Source of the DNA: an uncultured Bacteroidota bacterium
Lineage (GTDB): Bacteria; Bacteroidota; Bacteroidia; Bacteroidales; GCA-2748055
NCBI GenBank assembly: GCA_937129385.1
Contig: CAKZNC010000101.1
Span: 1 to 50,223, forward strand
Length of the DNA stretch: 50,223 bases
Direction: 5' to 3'
Position numbers and translations under genes: made by a program. The notes under the pieces were generated by a model, which did not search any database, was not told the DNA's origin, and saw nothing but the letters and a program-made list of their open reading frames with translations. Positions 33,010 to 41,465 of this stretch are shown here, piece after piece; the stretch's first letter is position 1, and each line of letters opens with the position of its first letter.

Positions 33010-34821
33010 TCATGCAAGATGTTTCTCAAAGTCCTCCAGTTTAACAATATTTAGTATCACTTTGCCCCCCGGCGTGGTATTGGGATTCGAACATGCAAAG
33101 AGTTGATCGACTATCTCCTGCATCTCTTTGTTGTCAAGCTGTTTGCCATAATTGATCGCGGAAGCAACTGCTGTTGAACGTGCGATTTTTTCATGCTGAT
33201 CGAGCTTCATTTCAGACTCAAAATTTTTATACTGCTCAAGGAATGTTTCAATGACTGACTTGATGTCATGAATGGCAGTATTGGCAGGAATACTATGAAC
33301 GATCACGCAATTTTGTCCAAAATCGCGGATCTCGAAACCCAGCTTTCCGATCTCGTCCACCAGGTCGAGGCACAATTTGTAATCTGACGGGTTCAGTTCA
33401 ATTGTCTCCGGGAAAAGTGTGTTTTGTGCATTCACGGAATCTCTCCTCAGTGTTGCCAGGTTCTGTTCGTATAGGATCCGTATATGTGCCCGTCGCTGAT
33501 CGATCACCATCAGTCCGGATTTCACTGGCGTGAGGATATATTTCCCTTTCAATTGCAGGTAACGGGTTTCTGCAACAGGTTTCTTGTTTTCCGACGCGTC
33601 AAAGTCCAGTCCGGGCGACAGGTCACTGTTGTTCCTGCTGTCGTAAAGTTTCTGCCAGTCGCGGTGCGCATCTTTTCTGCCCGGGTCTCCCTGGCCAGGT
33701 GACCTGGATTCATTTTCAAACGGATTGAAGGCCGGGTTGATATTTTCTCTCGGTATCGAGATGTCCTGATCCTTGGTGAGGGTGGGGATGTCGATAACGC
33801 CCTCCCTGCTGAAATCCAGACTCGGGGAGAGGTTGTGTTTCCCGATGGCTTCCCTGGTCGCGGCCTGTAATATTTGCCAGATGCTTCTTTCGTCCTCGAA
33901 CTTGATCTCCGTCTTTGTAGGATGAATATTGATGTCAATACTTGCGGGATCGGTTTCGAAAAAGAGGAAATAACTCGGGAAATGATCACGTGGCAGTATC
34001 TCCTCGTAGGCCTTCATGATCGCCTTGTTGAAATAGGGATGCCGCATGAATCGCTGGTTGACGAACAGGAACTGCTCGCCATAGGTCTTTTTCGCATATT
34101 CGGGTTTACCTATGAATCCTGAGATCCTGACGATGCTGGTTTCAGTTTCCAGGTTGATGAGGTTCTGGATGATCTGTTTTCCGAAGATGCCCGATATTCT
34201 TGACTTCAATTTCCCCGCCTGGAGGTTAAAGATCTGCGCGTTGTTATGGATCAGCTGAAATTCAATATCCGGATAGGCCAGTGCCGCATGGTTGAATTCC
34301 GTGATGATGTGCCGTAGCTCGGTCTGGTCGGTCTTCAGGAACTTCCTCCGTGCCGGTACGTTGAAGAAGAGGTTTTTGACCGTGATGTTGGTGCCGGTGG
34401 GAGTGCCCTCCTTTTCCTGGGATTCTATTCTTGATCCGCTGATCCGGACATGGGTGCCAAGTTCGTTTTCAGCGTTTTTGCTTTTTACCGACACCTCCGC
34501 CACTGCAGCAATGGATGCAAGGGCTTCTCCCCTGAATCCCATGGTGCGGATGGCGAAAAGATCATTGGCGTCTGAGATCTTCGATGTGGCGTGGCGTTCG
34601 AAACAGAGCCGCGTATCAGTGTCAGACATGCCACGGCCGTTATCGATGATCTGTATATATGTTTTCCCTGCATCCTTCACCCTGACGATAATGGAACTTG
34701 CTCCGGCGTCAATGGAGTTTTCCACCAGTTCCTTCACGACAGAGGCCGGTCGCTGGATCACTTCTCCGGCGGCAATCTGGTTGGCGACGGAATCCGGTAA
34801 GAGCTGTATGATATCCGACAT
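33010..34821 (-). CDS. mutL: DNA mismatch repair protein MutL
   Basis: MutL couples mismatch recognition by MutS to strand removal. The N-terminal GHL ATPase is complete: VANQIAAGEVIQRPASVVKE, LVENSIDAGAS, DNGRGM, TMGFRGEAL and GTNITVKNLFFN. The C-terminal dimerisation domain begins near residue 415. Its motif reads VIDQRRAHIRILYE where the endonuclease consensus is DQHA(x)2E(x)4E, so the histidine and the first glutamate are absent. Length is 603 residues. The gene starts directly after the stop of the small membrane gene (TAA then ATG) and is followed by two rhomboids. Confidence 0.95.
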   Translation of the reverse strand: MSDIIQLLPDSVANQIAAGEVIQRPASVVKELVENSIDAGASSIIVRVKDAGKTYIQIIDNGRGMSDTDTRLCFERHATSKISDANDLFAIRTMGFRGEALASIAAVAEVSVKSKNAENELGTHVRISGSRIESQEKEGTPTGTNITVKNLFFNVPARRKFLKTDQTELRHIITEFNHAALAYPDIEFQLIHNNAQIFNLQAGKLKSRISGIFGKQIIQNLINLETETSIVRISGFIGKPEYAKKTYGEQFLFVNQRFMRHPYFNKAIMKAYEEILPRDHFPSYFLFFETDPASIDINIHPTKTEIKFEDERSIWQILQAATREAIGKHNLSPSLDFSREGVIDIPTLTKDQDISIPRENINPAFNPFENESRSPGQGDPGRKDAHRDWQKLYDSRNNSDLSPGLDFDASENKKPVAETRYLQLKGKYILTPVKSGLMVIDQRRAHIRILYEQNLATLRRDSVNAQNTLFPETIELNPSDYKLCLDLVDEIGKLGFEIRDFGQNCVIVHSIPANTAIHDIKSVIETFLEQYKNFESEMKLDQHEKIARSTAVASAINYGKQLDNKEMQEIVDQLFACSNPNTTPGGKVILNIVKLEDFEKHLA

Positions 34822-35106
34822 TTACCTGTAGAACAATATGTAGGCGAGTAACATCAATGCAGCAGCGATGACGATCAGGCGAATATTCGACTCCCGTCCT
34901 GCCTTTCTCCTGCTCTTTGAGCTATATTGTCTGAAGGACCCCCTCGTGATCGCGGAAGAGGTCTTGCTGAATGAAATCTCCTGTCCAAGCTCGGCTTTGA
35001 TCCTCCTCACCCGTTCTTCCCGTTCTTCCCTTTCAGGATCCCAGTACAAGGGCTTATAATCGAAGCGATTGGGCTCTTTTACCTTGAAAAATCTTGGTAT
35101 TCCCAT
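34822..35106 (-). CDS. Small single-pass membrane protein of unknown function
   Basis: The product has 94 residues. The charged N-terminal part has a KPLYWDPEREEREERVRRIK helix rich in Glu/Arg, then a basic Ser-rich linker (SSKSRRKAGRESNIR) and one C-terminal membrane helix (LIVIAAALMLLAYILFYR), i.e. a tail-anchored layout. No family is recognised beyond similarity in style to short proteins found upstream of mutL in Bacteroidota. It abuts mutL with no gap and so is the first gene of the operon. Confidence 0.72.
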   Translation of the reverse strand: MGIPRFFKVKEPNRFDYKPLYWDPEREEREERVRRIKAELGQEISFSKTSSAITRGSFRQYSSKSRRKAGRESNIRLIVIAAALMLLAYILFYR

Positions 35107-35125
35107 AGTTCAACATTTAACAGGA

Positions 35126-35133
35126 CAAAGGTA
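35126..35133 (-). promoter_or_regulatory. -7 box of the mutL-rhomboid operon
   Basis: Minus-strand TACCTTTG, a full match to TAnnTTTG, 19 bases before the ATG at 35106. No TTTG is found at the -33 position. Confidence 0.55.
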
Positions 35134-35285
35134 CCACTTTTTTTTGTTTGACCCTCTGGTTTTAGAACGTCTTGCAGACTTAGAATATTTTAATCCCGCC
35201 CGTCAATGTATGGTAGAGAGCCGTTTCTTTTTTCCTGGTTGTGTTTAGAGCCTGTCACTGCATCGGCAGATTCAGAAGTATTGTG

Positions 35286-35293
35286 TACTTTTG
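35286..35293 (+). promoter_or_regulatory. -7 box of gmhA
   Basis: TACTTTTG, a full match to TAnnTTTG, 17 bases before the gmhA ATG. No -33 TTTG at the expected distance. Confidence 0.5.
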
Positions 35294-35310
35294 GGAGAAA
35301 TAACCGGAAC

Positions 35311-35886
35311 ATGAAAGACAATATCAGGCAGCAGTTGAGTGAAGCCAGAGAGGTCCTGGAACAGTTCCTCAGCGACCCGGAAAAAGTTGCTGCCATTGAA
35401 GCTGCCGCCAGGTTGATGACAGAAGGAATCAACCAGGGCGGGAAGATCATCTCCTGCGGAAACGGTGGATCGATGTGCGATGCGATGCATTTTGCCGAAG
35501 AGCTCACCGGCAGATTTAAGCATGACCGCCCGGCGCTTCCGGCAATAAGCATTTCCGATCCGTCCCATATCACCTGCGTGGGAAACGACTATGGATTTGA
35601 CGAGATCTTCTCCCGTTATATTGAGGGGGTCGGAAACAAGGGAGATGTCCTCCTGGCGATCAGTACCAGCGGCAACTCAGGAAACATCATCAAAGCTGCG
35701 GAGGCTGCACTTGAAAAAGGAATGAAGGTGGTTGCGCTTACGGGGAAGACGGGCGGACTGCTGGCGAAACTTGCGGATGCAGAGGTGAGGGTGGAAGGTG
35801 GCAAATACAGCGACCGTATCCAGGAGATTCATATCAAAGTGATCCATATCCTGGTGGGACTTATCGAAGCGGAGGTGCTGGGATAG
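35311..35886 (+). CDS. gmhA: D-sedoheptulose 7-phosphate isomerase
   Basis: GmhA converts sedoheptulose 7-phosphate to D-glycero-manno-heptose 7-phosphate, the first step of heptose synthesis for LPS or surface glycans. The 191-residue SIS-domain protein has [22 protein letters not shown] (landmark [10 protein letters not shown]), [15 protein letters not shown] and [13 protein letters not shown], with a C-terminal [12 protein letters not shown] helix. ATG 35311 is chosen over the long upstream extension because the -7 box lies just before it. No other heptose genes are in the window. Confidence 0.92.
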   Translation: MKDNIRQQLSEAREVLEQFLSDPEKVAAIEAAARLMTEGINQGGKIISCGNGGSMCDAMHFAEELTGRFKHDRPALPAISISDPSHITCVGNDYGFDEIFSRYIEGVGNKGDVLLAISTSGNSGNIIKAAEAALEKGMKVVALTGKTGGLLAKLADAEVRVEGGKYSDRIQEIHIKVIHILVGLIEAEVLG

Positions 35887-35983
35887 CTTCATCTTTTTCA
35901 GCCCCGTTAGCCGCGAAATCTATATTCAAAACACATCAACTGTAAAAGCAGTAGAACAACTATAAATACAGTTGAAATGAAAA

Positions 35984-36040
35984 TCCGGGCCGGATTTAAG
36001 TCTCATGAGCTCTTCTGACGACTAATTTCCCCGGCCCGGA
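35984..36040. repeat. Long inverted repeat between gmhA and the antiporter gene
   Basis: TCCGGGCCGG (35984-35993) and CCGGCCCGGA (36031-36040) are perfect 10-bp arms with a 37-base loop. A near-identical direct repeat AGTCTYATGAGC (start near 36000 and 36041) overlaps the second arm. No T-run follows on either strand, so this is not a standard terminator, though it lies between convergent genes. Confidence 0.5.
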
Positions 36041-36090
36041 GTCTTATGAGCAGGGCCTGTTGCCTTATGGACTTGTCCCTCGGCTTTAGT

Positions 36091-39000
36091 TCAGCAGACA
36101 AACAGCCGCACCTCTTTTCCAAATTCAAAGGCGTAATGATCCAGCACGGCGGGCCCTGTGATCTTTTTCCCTGAATCCCTGTCCCTGGCCGTACCGTTCA
36201 GCAATACAACCACTTTGTCACGTATGTCTTCTTCGCTGAGTTCCCCTGAACGGATCACGGTCCCTTTCTGAACCAGCGCCTGGACCTTGTCCTGTTTCCA
36301 CTGGCTGTATGGAGCCGTGCGGTTGAGGAGGTTCTCGGCAATCCTTTGTCCGCCAATATTCCAGATCCGCTCTTCCAGTTCGGGATACTTCTTCACGATC
36401 CTGTTGAGCTCTTTGAGGTTGATGTGGAAGACCGTGACCGGTGATTCGGCAAATACATCGGCTGTGCGTGAACCTGTAAGGCTGGCAATCTCGCCCAGGA
36501 ACGCCCCGGTACTGAGAATGTCTACATCATGCTTATTAATGGAGACGCGCACTGTACCCCGGGCCACGAAGTAGAGTCCGTCGCTGGGGGTGTTGTCCTT
36601 GATGAACCGGTCGCCGACGGAGAAGATCCGTGTCTGGAATTTCGGAACGATCTCTTCCATCAGGGAGCTGTCGAGATCCCGGAACAGGGCAGAGTCCCTC
36701 AGCAGGTTTTCGGTTTCGGGTTGCCTGATCACCGGAGGTGAATACATCAGGCGCTTCATCCGCTCCTCGATCTCCTCGATAATCTTGTGGGCTTCGCCGC
36801 TTTCGAGCTGACCGTTTTTCTGCATTCTTTCGACCGTGTGACGTTCATAATTCAGCAGCGTACGGATGGCCTGACGGGTTGCAACTGCAGTATAGATCTC
36901 CGGGTAGTTTTTCCGAAGGTTCCTGAGGAAGGTCTGACCAAGCATCCTGTTCTCAGTGACCTCCTCTTCCAGTTTCTCAAGAATCTTTGCATCCTGCTCC
37001 TTGTTCTCAACGCTCTCAGCCTCGAGTCCGCGTACCATCCTTTCAATAAGTTTCAGCGCATCCTCCTGTGCCTGGACAAATCCCCGGGCACTGTCGTAGC
37101 TCACCGATATGCGTTCGAAGAAGATCCGCCTGGACAACTGTGCCAGGAACGGGATCCTCTGCATGACATCGATCCACCTGCCGGTCTTCCAGTTCTCCTC
37201 AAGGTCTTTGCGCTGGGAAAGGGGGATCATGCCACCTTCATCCAGGATCTTCTGGATGGTATCTGAAAGGCTCATTACCGCTGTCGGCCCCAGGAGTCCG
37301 TCCTTGAACTGGTGCCAGTAACTGCTTTTTTCCTTCTCCAGGATCCGGCGCCTGTATTCGGCGATCGTGTCGATCTTGATGTCCGAACCTTCATCTTCGG
37401 CAGCCTCCTCGGGCAGGTATTCCTCCACCACATTCCAGTTTGCCCTGCTCAGGTACCTGTCGGTCTTCGTCTTTTCAAGTGCATTCCTGGAGCTGTTATA
37501 CAGGTATTTTTTCGCATTGATCTGTATCAGTCTTTTGGCAGGCGATGCCTTGGTGAGCCCCAGCTTTCTTACAATCGGTTTGATGGTGGTGGCATTGACC
37601 AGCAGGGTCAGCGTCACCAGTCCGGCTGTCAAAAACATGAACTGACCGCGTATCTCATCAGGAATCGCGCTCTCCCCGGCCACGATGAGTGCCAGTGCAA
37701 GACCGACTGCTCCCCGGAGTGCTCCATACCAGACCACGATGGCATCTTTTTTTGGAAGTCCGTATCCTGCCCTGCGCATCAGCGGATAAAAGATCAGGAT
37801 CACGAGGGCTCGGATCAGGTGTACGCCGACATAGATGATCAGCAGGATCACGATGTTCCTTCCTGTAATCGCAGCCTGCTCGGCGATCACCACGCCCACA
37901 ATAATGAAGATGAGGGTATTGGCGATAAAGGCGAATAGCTCCCAGAATTCGTGGAGGAAATGTTCCACTTCCGGACTGATCCGCGTTTTTCCGACACTGG
38001 CCATGGCAAGTCCCAAAGCAACGAGTCCGAGTACACCTGAGACATGCAGAAAGTGTTCACATATGAAGAAGGTGATATAAGCCGCTGCAACGATTACGCT
38101 GATCTCCACCAGTGCATCGTTGAATACTTTCCTGACCCAGCGGATAGAGAGGCTCCCGATGATCACGCCAACCAGTATTCCGCCTATGGCTACTTTCAGG
38201 AATTCCATGATGGGTGAAGTGTCGGAGGCACCTCCGCTTACCATCGTGAAAAACAGCATGAACAGCACAATCGCCGTACCATCGTTCAGCATCGATTCCC
38301 CTTCGATCAGTGTTCCCAGTTTCTTGCTGGCACCAAGCTCCTTCAGCAATGCAACAACAGCTACAGGATCAGTTGCGCTTGCAACAGCACCGAACATCAG
38401 TGCATATGCCCAGCCCCAGCCTTCCAGGCCAAGTCCGACCCTGTCGATCAGGATCACGATGCCTGCCGTGAGGAACATGGCGATGATGATCCCGGGGATG
38501 GCCAGCAGGGATGCATTTACCGCACTTTTCTTGAAAGTGTGTACATCCATGGCAAAGGCGGCTTCGAAGATCAGGGTCGGCAGGAAGACATACATGATGA
38601 TGTGCGGATCAATATTTCCCGCCCAGCTGAATGCGTTTTCAAGCAGACCGAAATCCACCGCCAGTCCGCCAATATTCGTAATACTGAACCATCCAAGTCG
38701 GAGCATGGCCCCGAGAGCCAGTCCGACAATGAGCAACCATACGGTGAAAGGGATCGGGCTTTTACGCAGCAGGTGCCTGACTGCCGCACCCATCAGCAGG
38801 GCAATGATGATAAAGAACAGCGGGGACATATCCGCACCATGTCCGCCTCCATGCTCCCCTTCCTCTAACGTTTCATCAGTATGCATACCATCTCCCTGGA
38901 CATGCATTGTTGCATGTTCGTTGTGACCTTCCAGGGCTTGATCCTCCCCGTCTTGTTGCTCGCTTCCGTGGTGGTGATCTTCACTTTCACGGACCTCCAT

Positions 39001-39108
39001 CGCGGAATGGTCTTGCAGGGTATCGGCTGAGTGATGTTGTGAATAGGACGTGCCTGGTAATAAGATTAGAATTGCGATCGCATTGATGACGAGTATGGTT
39101 CTTTTCAT
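36091..39108 (-). CDS. CPA1-type Na+/H+ antiporter with His-rich N terminus and cyclic-nucleotide-binding domain
   Basis: The product has 1005 residues. A signal-like N terminus (MKRTILVINAIAILILLPGT) is followed by about 70 periplasmic residues rich in His, Asp and Glu (HHSADTLQDHS, EDHHHGSEQQ, EGEHGGGHGAD). Then come about 12 membrane helices with the CPA1 marks ASATDPVAVVALLKELG, GESMLNDGTAIVL and WYGALRGAVGLALAL. A long cytoplasmic part holds helical segments and, at about 800-920, a cNMP-binding domain (GEIASLTGSRTADV, VGDRFIKDNTPSDG). This is the domain order of plant SOS1 and sperm-type NHEs. It should exchange Na+ for H+, with gating by nucleotide or domain state. The upstream extension to 39345 is not needed. 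Confidence 0.9.
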   Translation of the reverse strand: MKRTILVINAIAILILLPGTSYSQHHSADTLQDHSAMEVRESEDHHHGSEQQDGEDQALEGHNEHATMHVQGDGMHTDETLEEGEHGGGHGADMSPLFFIIIALLMGAAVRHLLRKSPIPFTVWLLIVGLALGAMLRLGWFSITNIGGLAVDFGLLENAFSWAGNIDPHIIMYVFLPTLIFEAAFAMDVHTFKKSAVNASLLAIPGIIIAMFLTAGIVILIDRVGLGLEGWGWAYALMFGAVASATDPVAVVALLKELGASKKLGTLIEGESMLNDGTAIVLFMLFFTMVSGGASDTSPIMEFLKVAIGGILVGVIIGSLSIRWVRKVFNDALVEISVIVAAAYITFFICEHFLHVSGVLGLVALGLAMASVGKTRISPEVEHFLHEFWELFAFIANTLIFIIVGVVIAEQAAITGRNIVILLIIYVGVHLIRALVILIFYPLMRRAGYGLPKKDAIVVWYGALRGAVGLALALIVAGESAIPDEIRGQFMFLTAGLVTLTLLVNATTIKPIVRKLGLTKASPAKRLIQINAKKYLYNSSRNALEKTKTDRYLSRANWNVVEEYLPEEAAEDEGSDIKIDTIAEYRRRILEKEKSSYWHQFKDGLLGPTAVMSLSDTIQKILDEGGMIPLSQRKDLEENWKTGRWIDVMQRIPFLAQLSRRIFFERISVSYDSARGFVQAQEDALKLIERMVRGLEAESVENKEQDAKILEKLEEEVTENRMLGQTFLRNLRKNYPEIYTAVATRQAIRTLLNYERHTVERMQKNGQLESGEAHKIIEEIEERMKRLMYSPPVIRQPETENLLRDSALFRDLDSSLMEEIVPKFQTRIFSVGDRFIKDNTPSDGLYFVARGTVRVSINKHDVDILSTGAFLGEIASLTGSRTADVFAESPVTVFHINLKELNRIVKKYPELEERIWNIGGQRIAENLLNRTAPYSQWKQDKVQALVQKGTVIRSGELSEEDIRDKVVVLLNGTARDRDSGKKITGPAVLDHYAFEFGKEVRLFVC

Positions 39109-39354
39109 ACCGGGTGGGTTGGAGAGTTTATGGATGGTAATATACAAATTTTTTCCTGTAGACCGGGGTCTGGAAGCATTCACTACCTTGCTATAAGAGA
39201 AAATGTTACAGGAGGAGGTCCCCGCACGGCACCATAATTCAAAAACAGGTGCAAACTGGAGTACAGCTTTTATCTCCTTGGCCCGAAAATTGCATTCATT
39301 TAAAAGGGAATGAAGATTTATAAACACTGCAAGGGTACTTTTCAAAATCTGGAT

Positions 39355-39362
39355 TACTTTTG
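39355..39362 (+). promoter_or_regulatory. -7 box of the Tyr-rich lipoprotein operon
   Basis: TACTTTTG, identical to the gmhA box, 18 bases before ATG 39381. No -33 TTTG at the expected distance. Confidence 0.5.
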
Positions 39363-39383
39363 CAGCTGTTTGAAAATGACATG

Positions 39384-39956
39384 ATGAAAAAAATTCGAAT
39401 ATACCTTGTGGCCGCTATGGCCGCTGTACTTGTTGCATCCTGTGGGGTTTCAGGTGATCCCGGACATTGTTATATATCCGTGGACTGGGAATATTATGGT
39501 CCCGAATACGGGGTATTTCTCTACGAGGATGACAATCCGGATGTTCCCGACCTGGAATTCATCGATCCCGGATTTTACTACGATTCCTACCCGGGAGTGT
39601 ATGAATATTACTATGAGTCGGAGGACGAAGACTATGTCTATTATTATACCGGTACATATACCCTTTTCCAGAATCTTGGTACCCAGGGTGGAGTTTTTAA
39701 TGACGGGATGGACGGTGCAGATACCTATTTCGACCTCTACCTGGAGATCTATGCGAAAAAGGGGCTCACAGAAAAGCAGGGTGTAGCCGGAGGAAGCTCA
39801 GCCCTGCACCAAAGCTCTGATAATATTACTTCCCTTCGGGGATTTGCCAACACAACAACCCCTGAGGATGTGCAGGTCCGTAGTTGGAAACAACAATCCG
39901 GGAACTGGACCCTGGATGTGGAGGAGACTGTTGAAATCTATAGAAAGCCTGAATAA
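39384..39956 (+). CDS. Tyr/Asp/Glu-rich lipoprotein of unknown function
   Basis: The product has 190 residues (an alternative ATG at 39381 adds one). The lipobox ends LVASC (Cys20 or so). The mature N-terminal half is extraordinarily rich in Tyr, Asp, Glu and Pro (DWEYYGPEYGVFLYEDDNP, DSYPGVYEYYYESEDEDYVY) with scarcely any basic residues. The second half is more ordinary (FDLYLEIYAKKG, WTLDVEETVEIYRKPE). No family is recognised. It is followed 9 bp later by an FMN-binding-type lipoprotein, so the two probably act together at the periplasmic or outer surface. Acidic-aromatic stretches could bind metal or calcium; that is inference. Confidence 0.7.
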   Translation: MKKIRIYLVAAMAAVLVASCGVSGDPGHCYISVDWEYYGPEYGVFLYEDDNPDVPDLEFIDPGFYYDSYPGVYEYYYESEDEDYVYYYTGTYTLFQNLGTQGGVFNDGMDGADTYFDLYLEIYAKKGLTEKQGVAGGSSALHQSSDNITSLRGFANTTTPEDVQVRSWKQQSGNWTLDVEETVEIYRKPE

Positions 39957-39965
39957 AAAAGCAGA

Positions 39966-40535
39966 ATGAAGTTTATTGCGACCCCTGTGAGCCGGATCAT
40001 ACCTCTTTTCATTGCGGTGATCATTGCTTCCTGTACGCCCGAATCGGACAGTCTTGATGCGGTCAGGGACTTCAGGCCGGATGACAAATATTTTAAATCG
40101 GGCCTTGTTTCGTTGCATTTCCTGACAGAGGTATCACCCATACCAAGGGTGGACAGTGCCTACAGCGAAATGATCGCACATTACAATCTTCCCATGGACG
40201 CTGAAGGGGCAAAAGATGGCACCTTTATTGGGGCCTCTCCCCGCGATGCTTTTGACTACAGCCACGTGGCAACGATCACGATCAGGGACGAAAAGATCAT
40301 CTCAGTCGACTATAACGAGGTGAACAGGGAAGGAGTGGGAAAAGAGGAGGACGAGGCATATTGCGAGGAGATGAGCATTGCCGGCATAACCCCTGCCATC
40401 GCTTACCCCCTGATGGAAAAACAACTGCTGGAAGAGCAAGACCTGGGAGCCGTTGATGCAACAACCGGGGCTACCTATTCGCTCTATCGGTTCAGGTTTG
40501 CAGTGATGGTGGCATTGATGAAGGCGAATCTATAA
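39966..40535 (+). CDS. FMN-binding-type lipoprotein with ApbE flavinylation motif
   Basis: The product has 189 residues; the lipobox ends VIIASC. The mature part resembles the FMN-binding domain of RnfG/NqrC: DGTFIGASPRDAFDYSHVAT, then ITIRDEKIISVDYNEVN, and near the C terminus VDATTGATYSLYRF. The last contains the D-x2-(S/T)-G-A-T motif whose threonine is covalently linked to FMN by ApbE in this family. It is therefore probably an exported, covalently flavinylated electron carrier. No apbE is in the window. It is cotranscribed with the Tyr-rich lipoprotein. Confidence 0.78.
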   Translation: MKFIATPVSRIIPLFIAVIIASCTPESDSLDAVRDFRPDDKYFKSGLVSLHFLTEVSPIPRVDSAYSEMIAHYNLPMDAEGAKDGTFIGASPRDAFDYSHVATITIRDEKIISVDYNEVNREGVGKEEDEAYCEEMSIAGITPAIAYPLMEKQLLEEQDLGAVDATTGATYSLYRFRFAVMVALMKANL

Positions 40536-40702
40536 CAGGGCCTCCCGGAATCTCCTTTCAAATATTTGGAATCCTTTTCAGATCAGGTCGAAGACATCGC
40601 CATTTTATTACCGGAAAAACTGAAAAAATTCTTACATTCGTAGTCCCGTTATTTCAACCACTGACCTACCTGTATTATTAAGCATTTTGAAGACAGTATT
40701 CT

Positions 40703-41446
40703 ATGATTTTACTGAATAGGATTATCATTTCGTTTTGCCTTCTTACCGGATTGTTTTTGGACTTGTCAGCCCAGGAAACCAGCGGAAGCCAGGAGGCACA
40801 ATATACGGAAATATACCGGCAGACAGAGGCGCTGGTTGGTGTCAACCCGCTGCTCAGAAATGGGGTCTATTACGAAGATTTCTATTTCAATGCAGAGGGC
40901 CATCCCTTTTTCACGGATGAAGGTTACCTCGCGGGATCTGTCACATATCGAGGACAATCTTATGAGGATGTAAAGCTCAGGTACGATATTTTCAGTCACC
41001 AACTTCTGATCCTGCATGATGACGGGAAGGAGATCTTCGAGAACTATCTGTCGGTGGAGTTTATCACGGAATTCACCATTGCAGGTGCCCGTTTTAAAAA
41101 ACTCCTTGCTGGTGATGAGCAGGAGGGATTCTACCAGCTGGTTGCCGGCGATGAACGCCTGCTCTGCTGCTACCATTGGATCAAGTCAAGAAGCGAAGAT
41201 CACGAAGGGAATTACATGAAATATGTTTTCGGAGAGCAACGGGCCCGGCGCTATTTACTGATGGAAGGAGAATTGAAAAGGTACCGGAACAACCGTTCCT
41301 TTCTGAAGGCTCTTCCAGACGGTGTGCGTTCCAGCACACGCAGTTACCTGCGCGATCATAAGCTGAAGGTCAAAAAAGCTGATGATGGCCGGATGCAGGA
41401 GCTGCTCTCCTTTATCACCGGCCGCCTTACACAAGATCCCCAATAA
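40703..41446 (+). CDS. Secreted protein of unknown function ahead of a TonB-dependent receptor
   Basis: The product has 247 residues; a signal peptide (MILLNRIIISFCLLTGLFLDLSAQ) is followed by a beta-rich mature part (VTYRGQSYEDVKLRYDIFSH, LLILHDDGKEIFENYLS, LLMEGELKRYRNNRSFLKAL). I recall such proteins next to Bacteroidota TonB receptors but cannot name a family. It lies 19 bp before the receptor start and so is likely in the same operon. A weak -7-like TACATTCG occurs at 40633-40640. Confidence 0.7.
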   Translation: MILLNRIIISFCLLTGLFLDLSAQETSGSQEAQYTEIYRQTEALVGVNPLLRNGVYYEDFYFNAEGHPFFTDEGYLAGSVTYRGQSYEDVKLRYDIFSHQLLILHDDGKEIFENYLSVEFITEFTIAGARFKKLLAGDEQEGFYQLVAGDERLLCCYHWIKSRSEDHEGNYMKYVFGEQRARRYLLMEGELKRYRNNRSFLKALPDGVRSSTRSYLRDHKLKVKKADDGRMQELLSFITGRLTQDPQ

Positions 41447-41465
41447 TCCAAACTTCCATTTCAGC

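Noticed and set aside
37312-38926. Long plus-strand frames (208 and 268 codons) within the antiporter gene
   Set aside because: Both are antisense to the conserved antiporter membrane region and have no family-like features.
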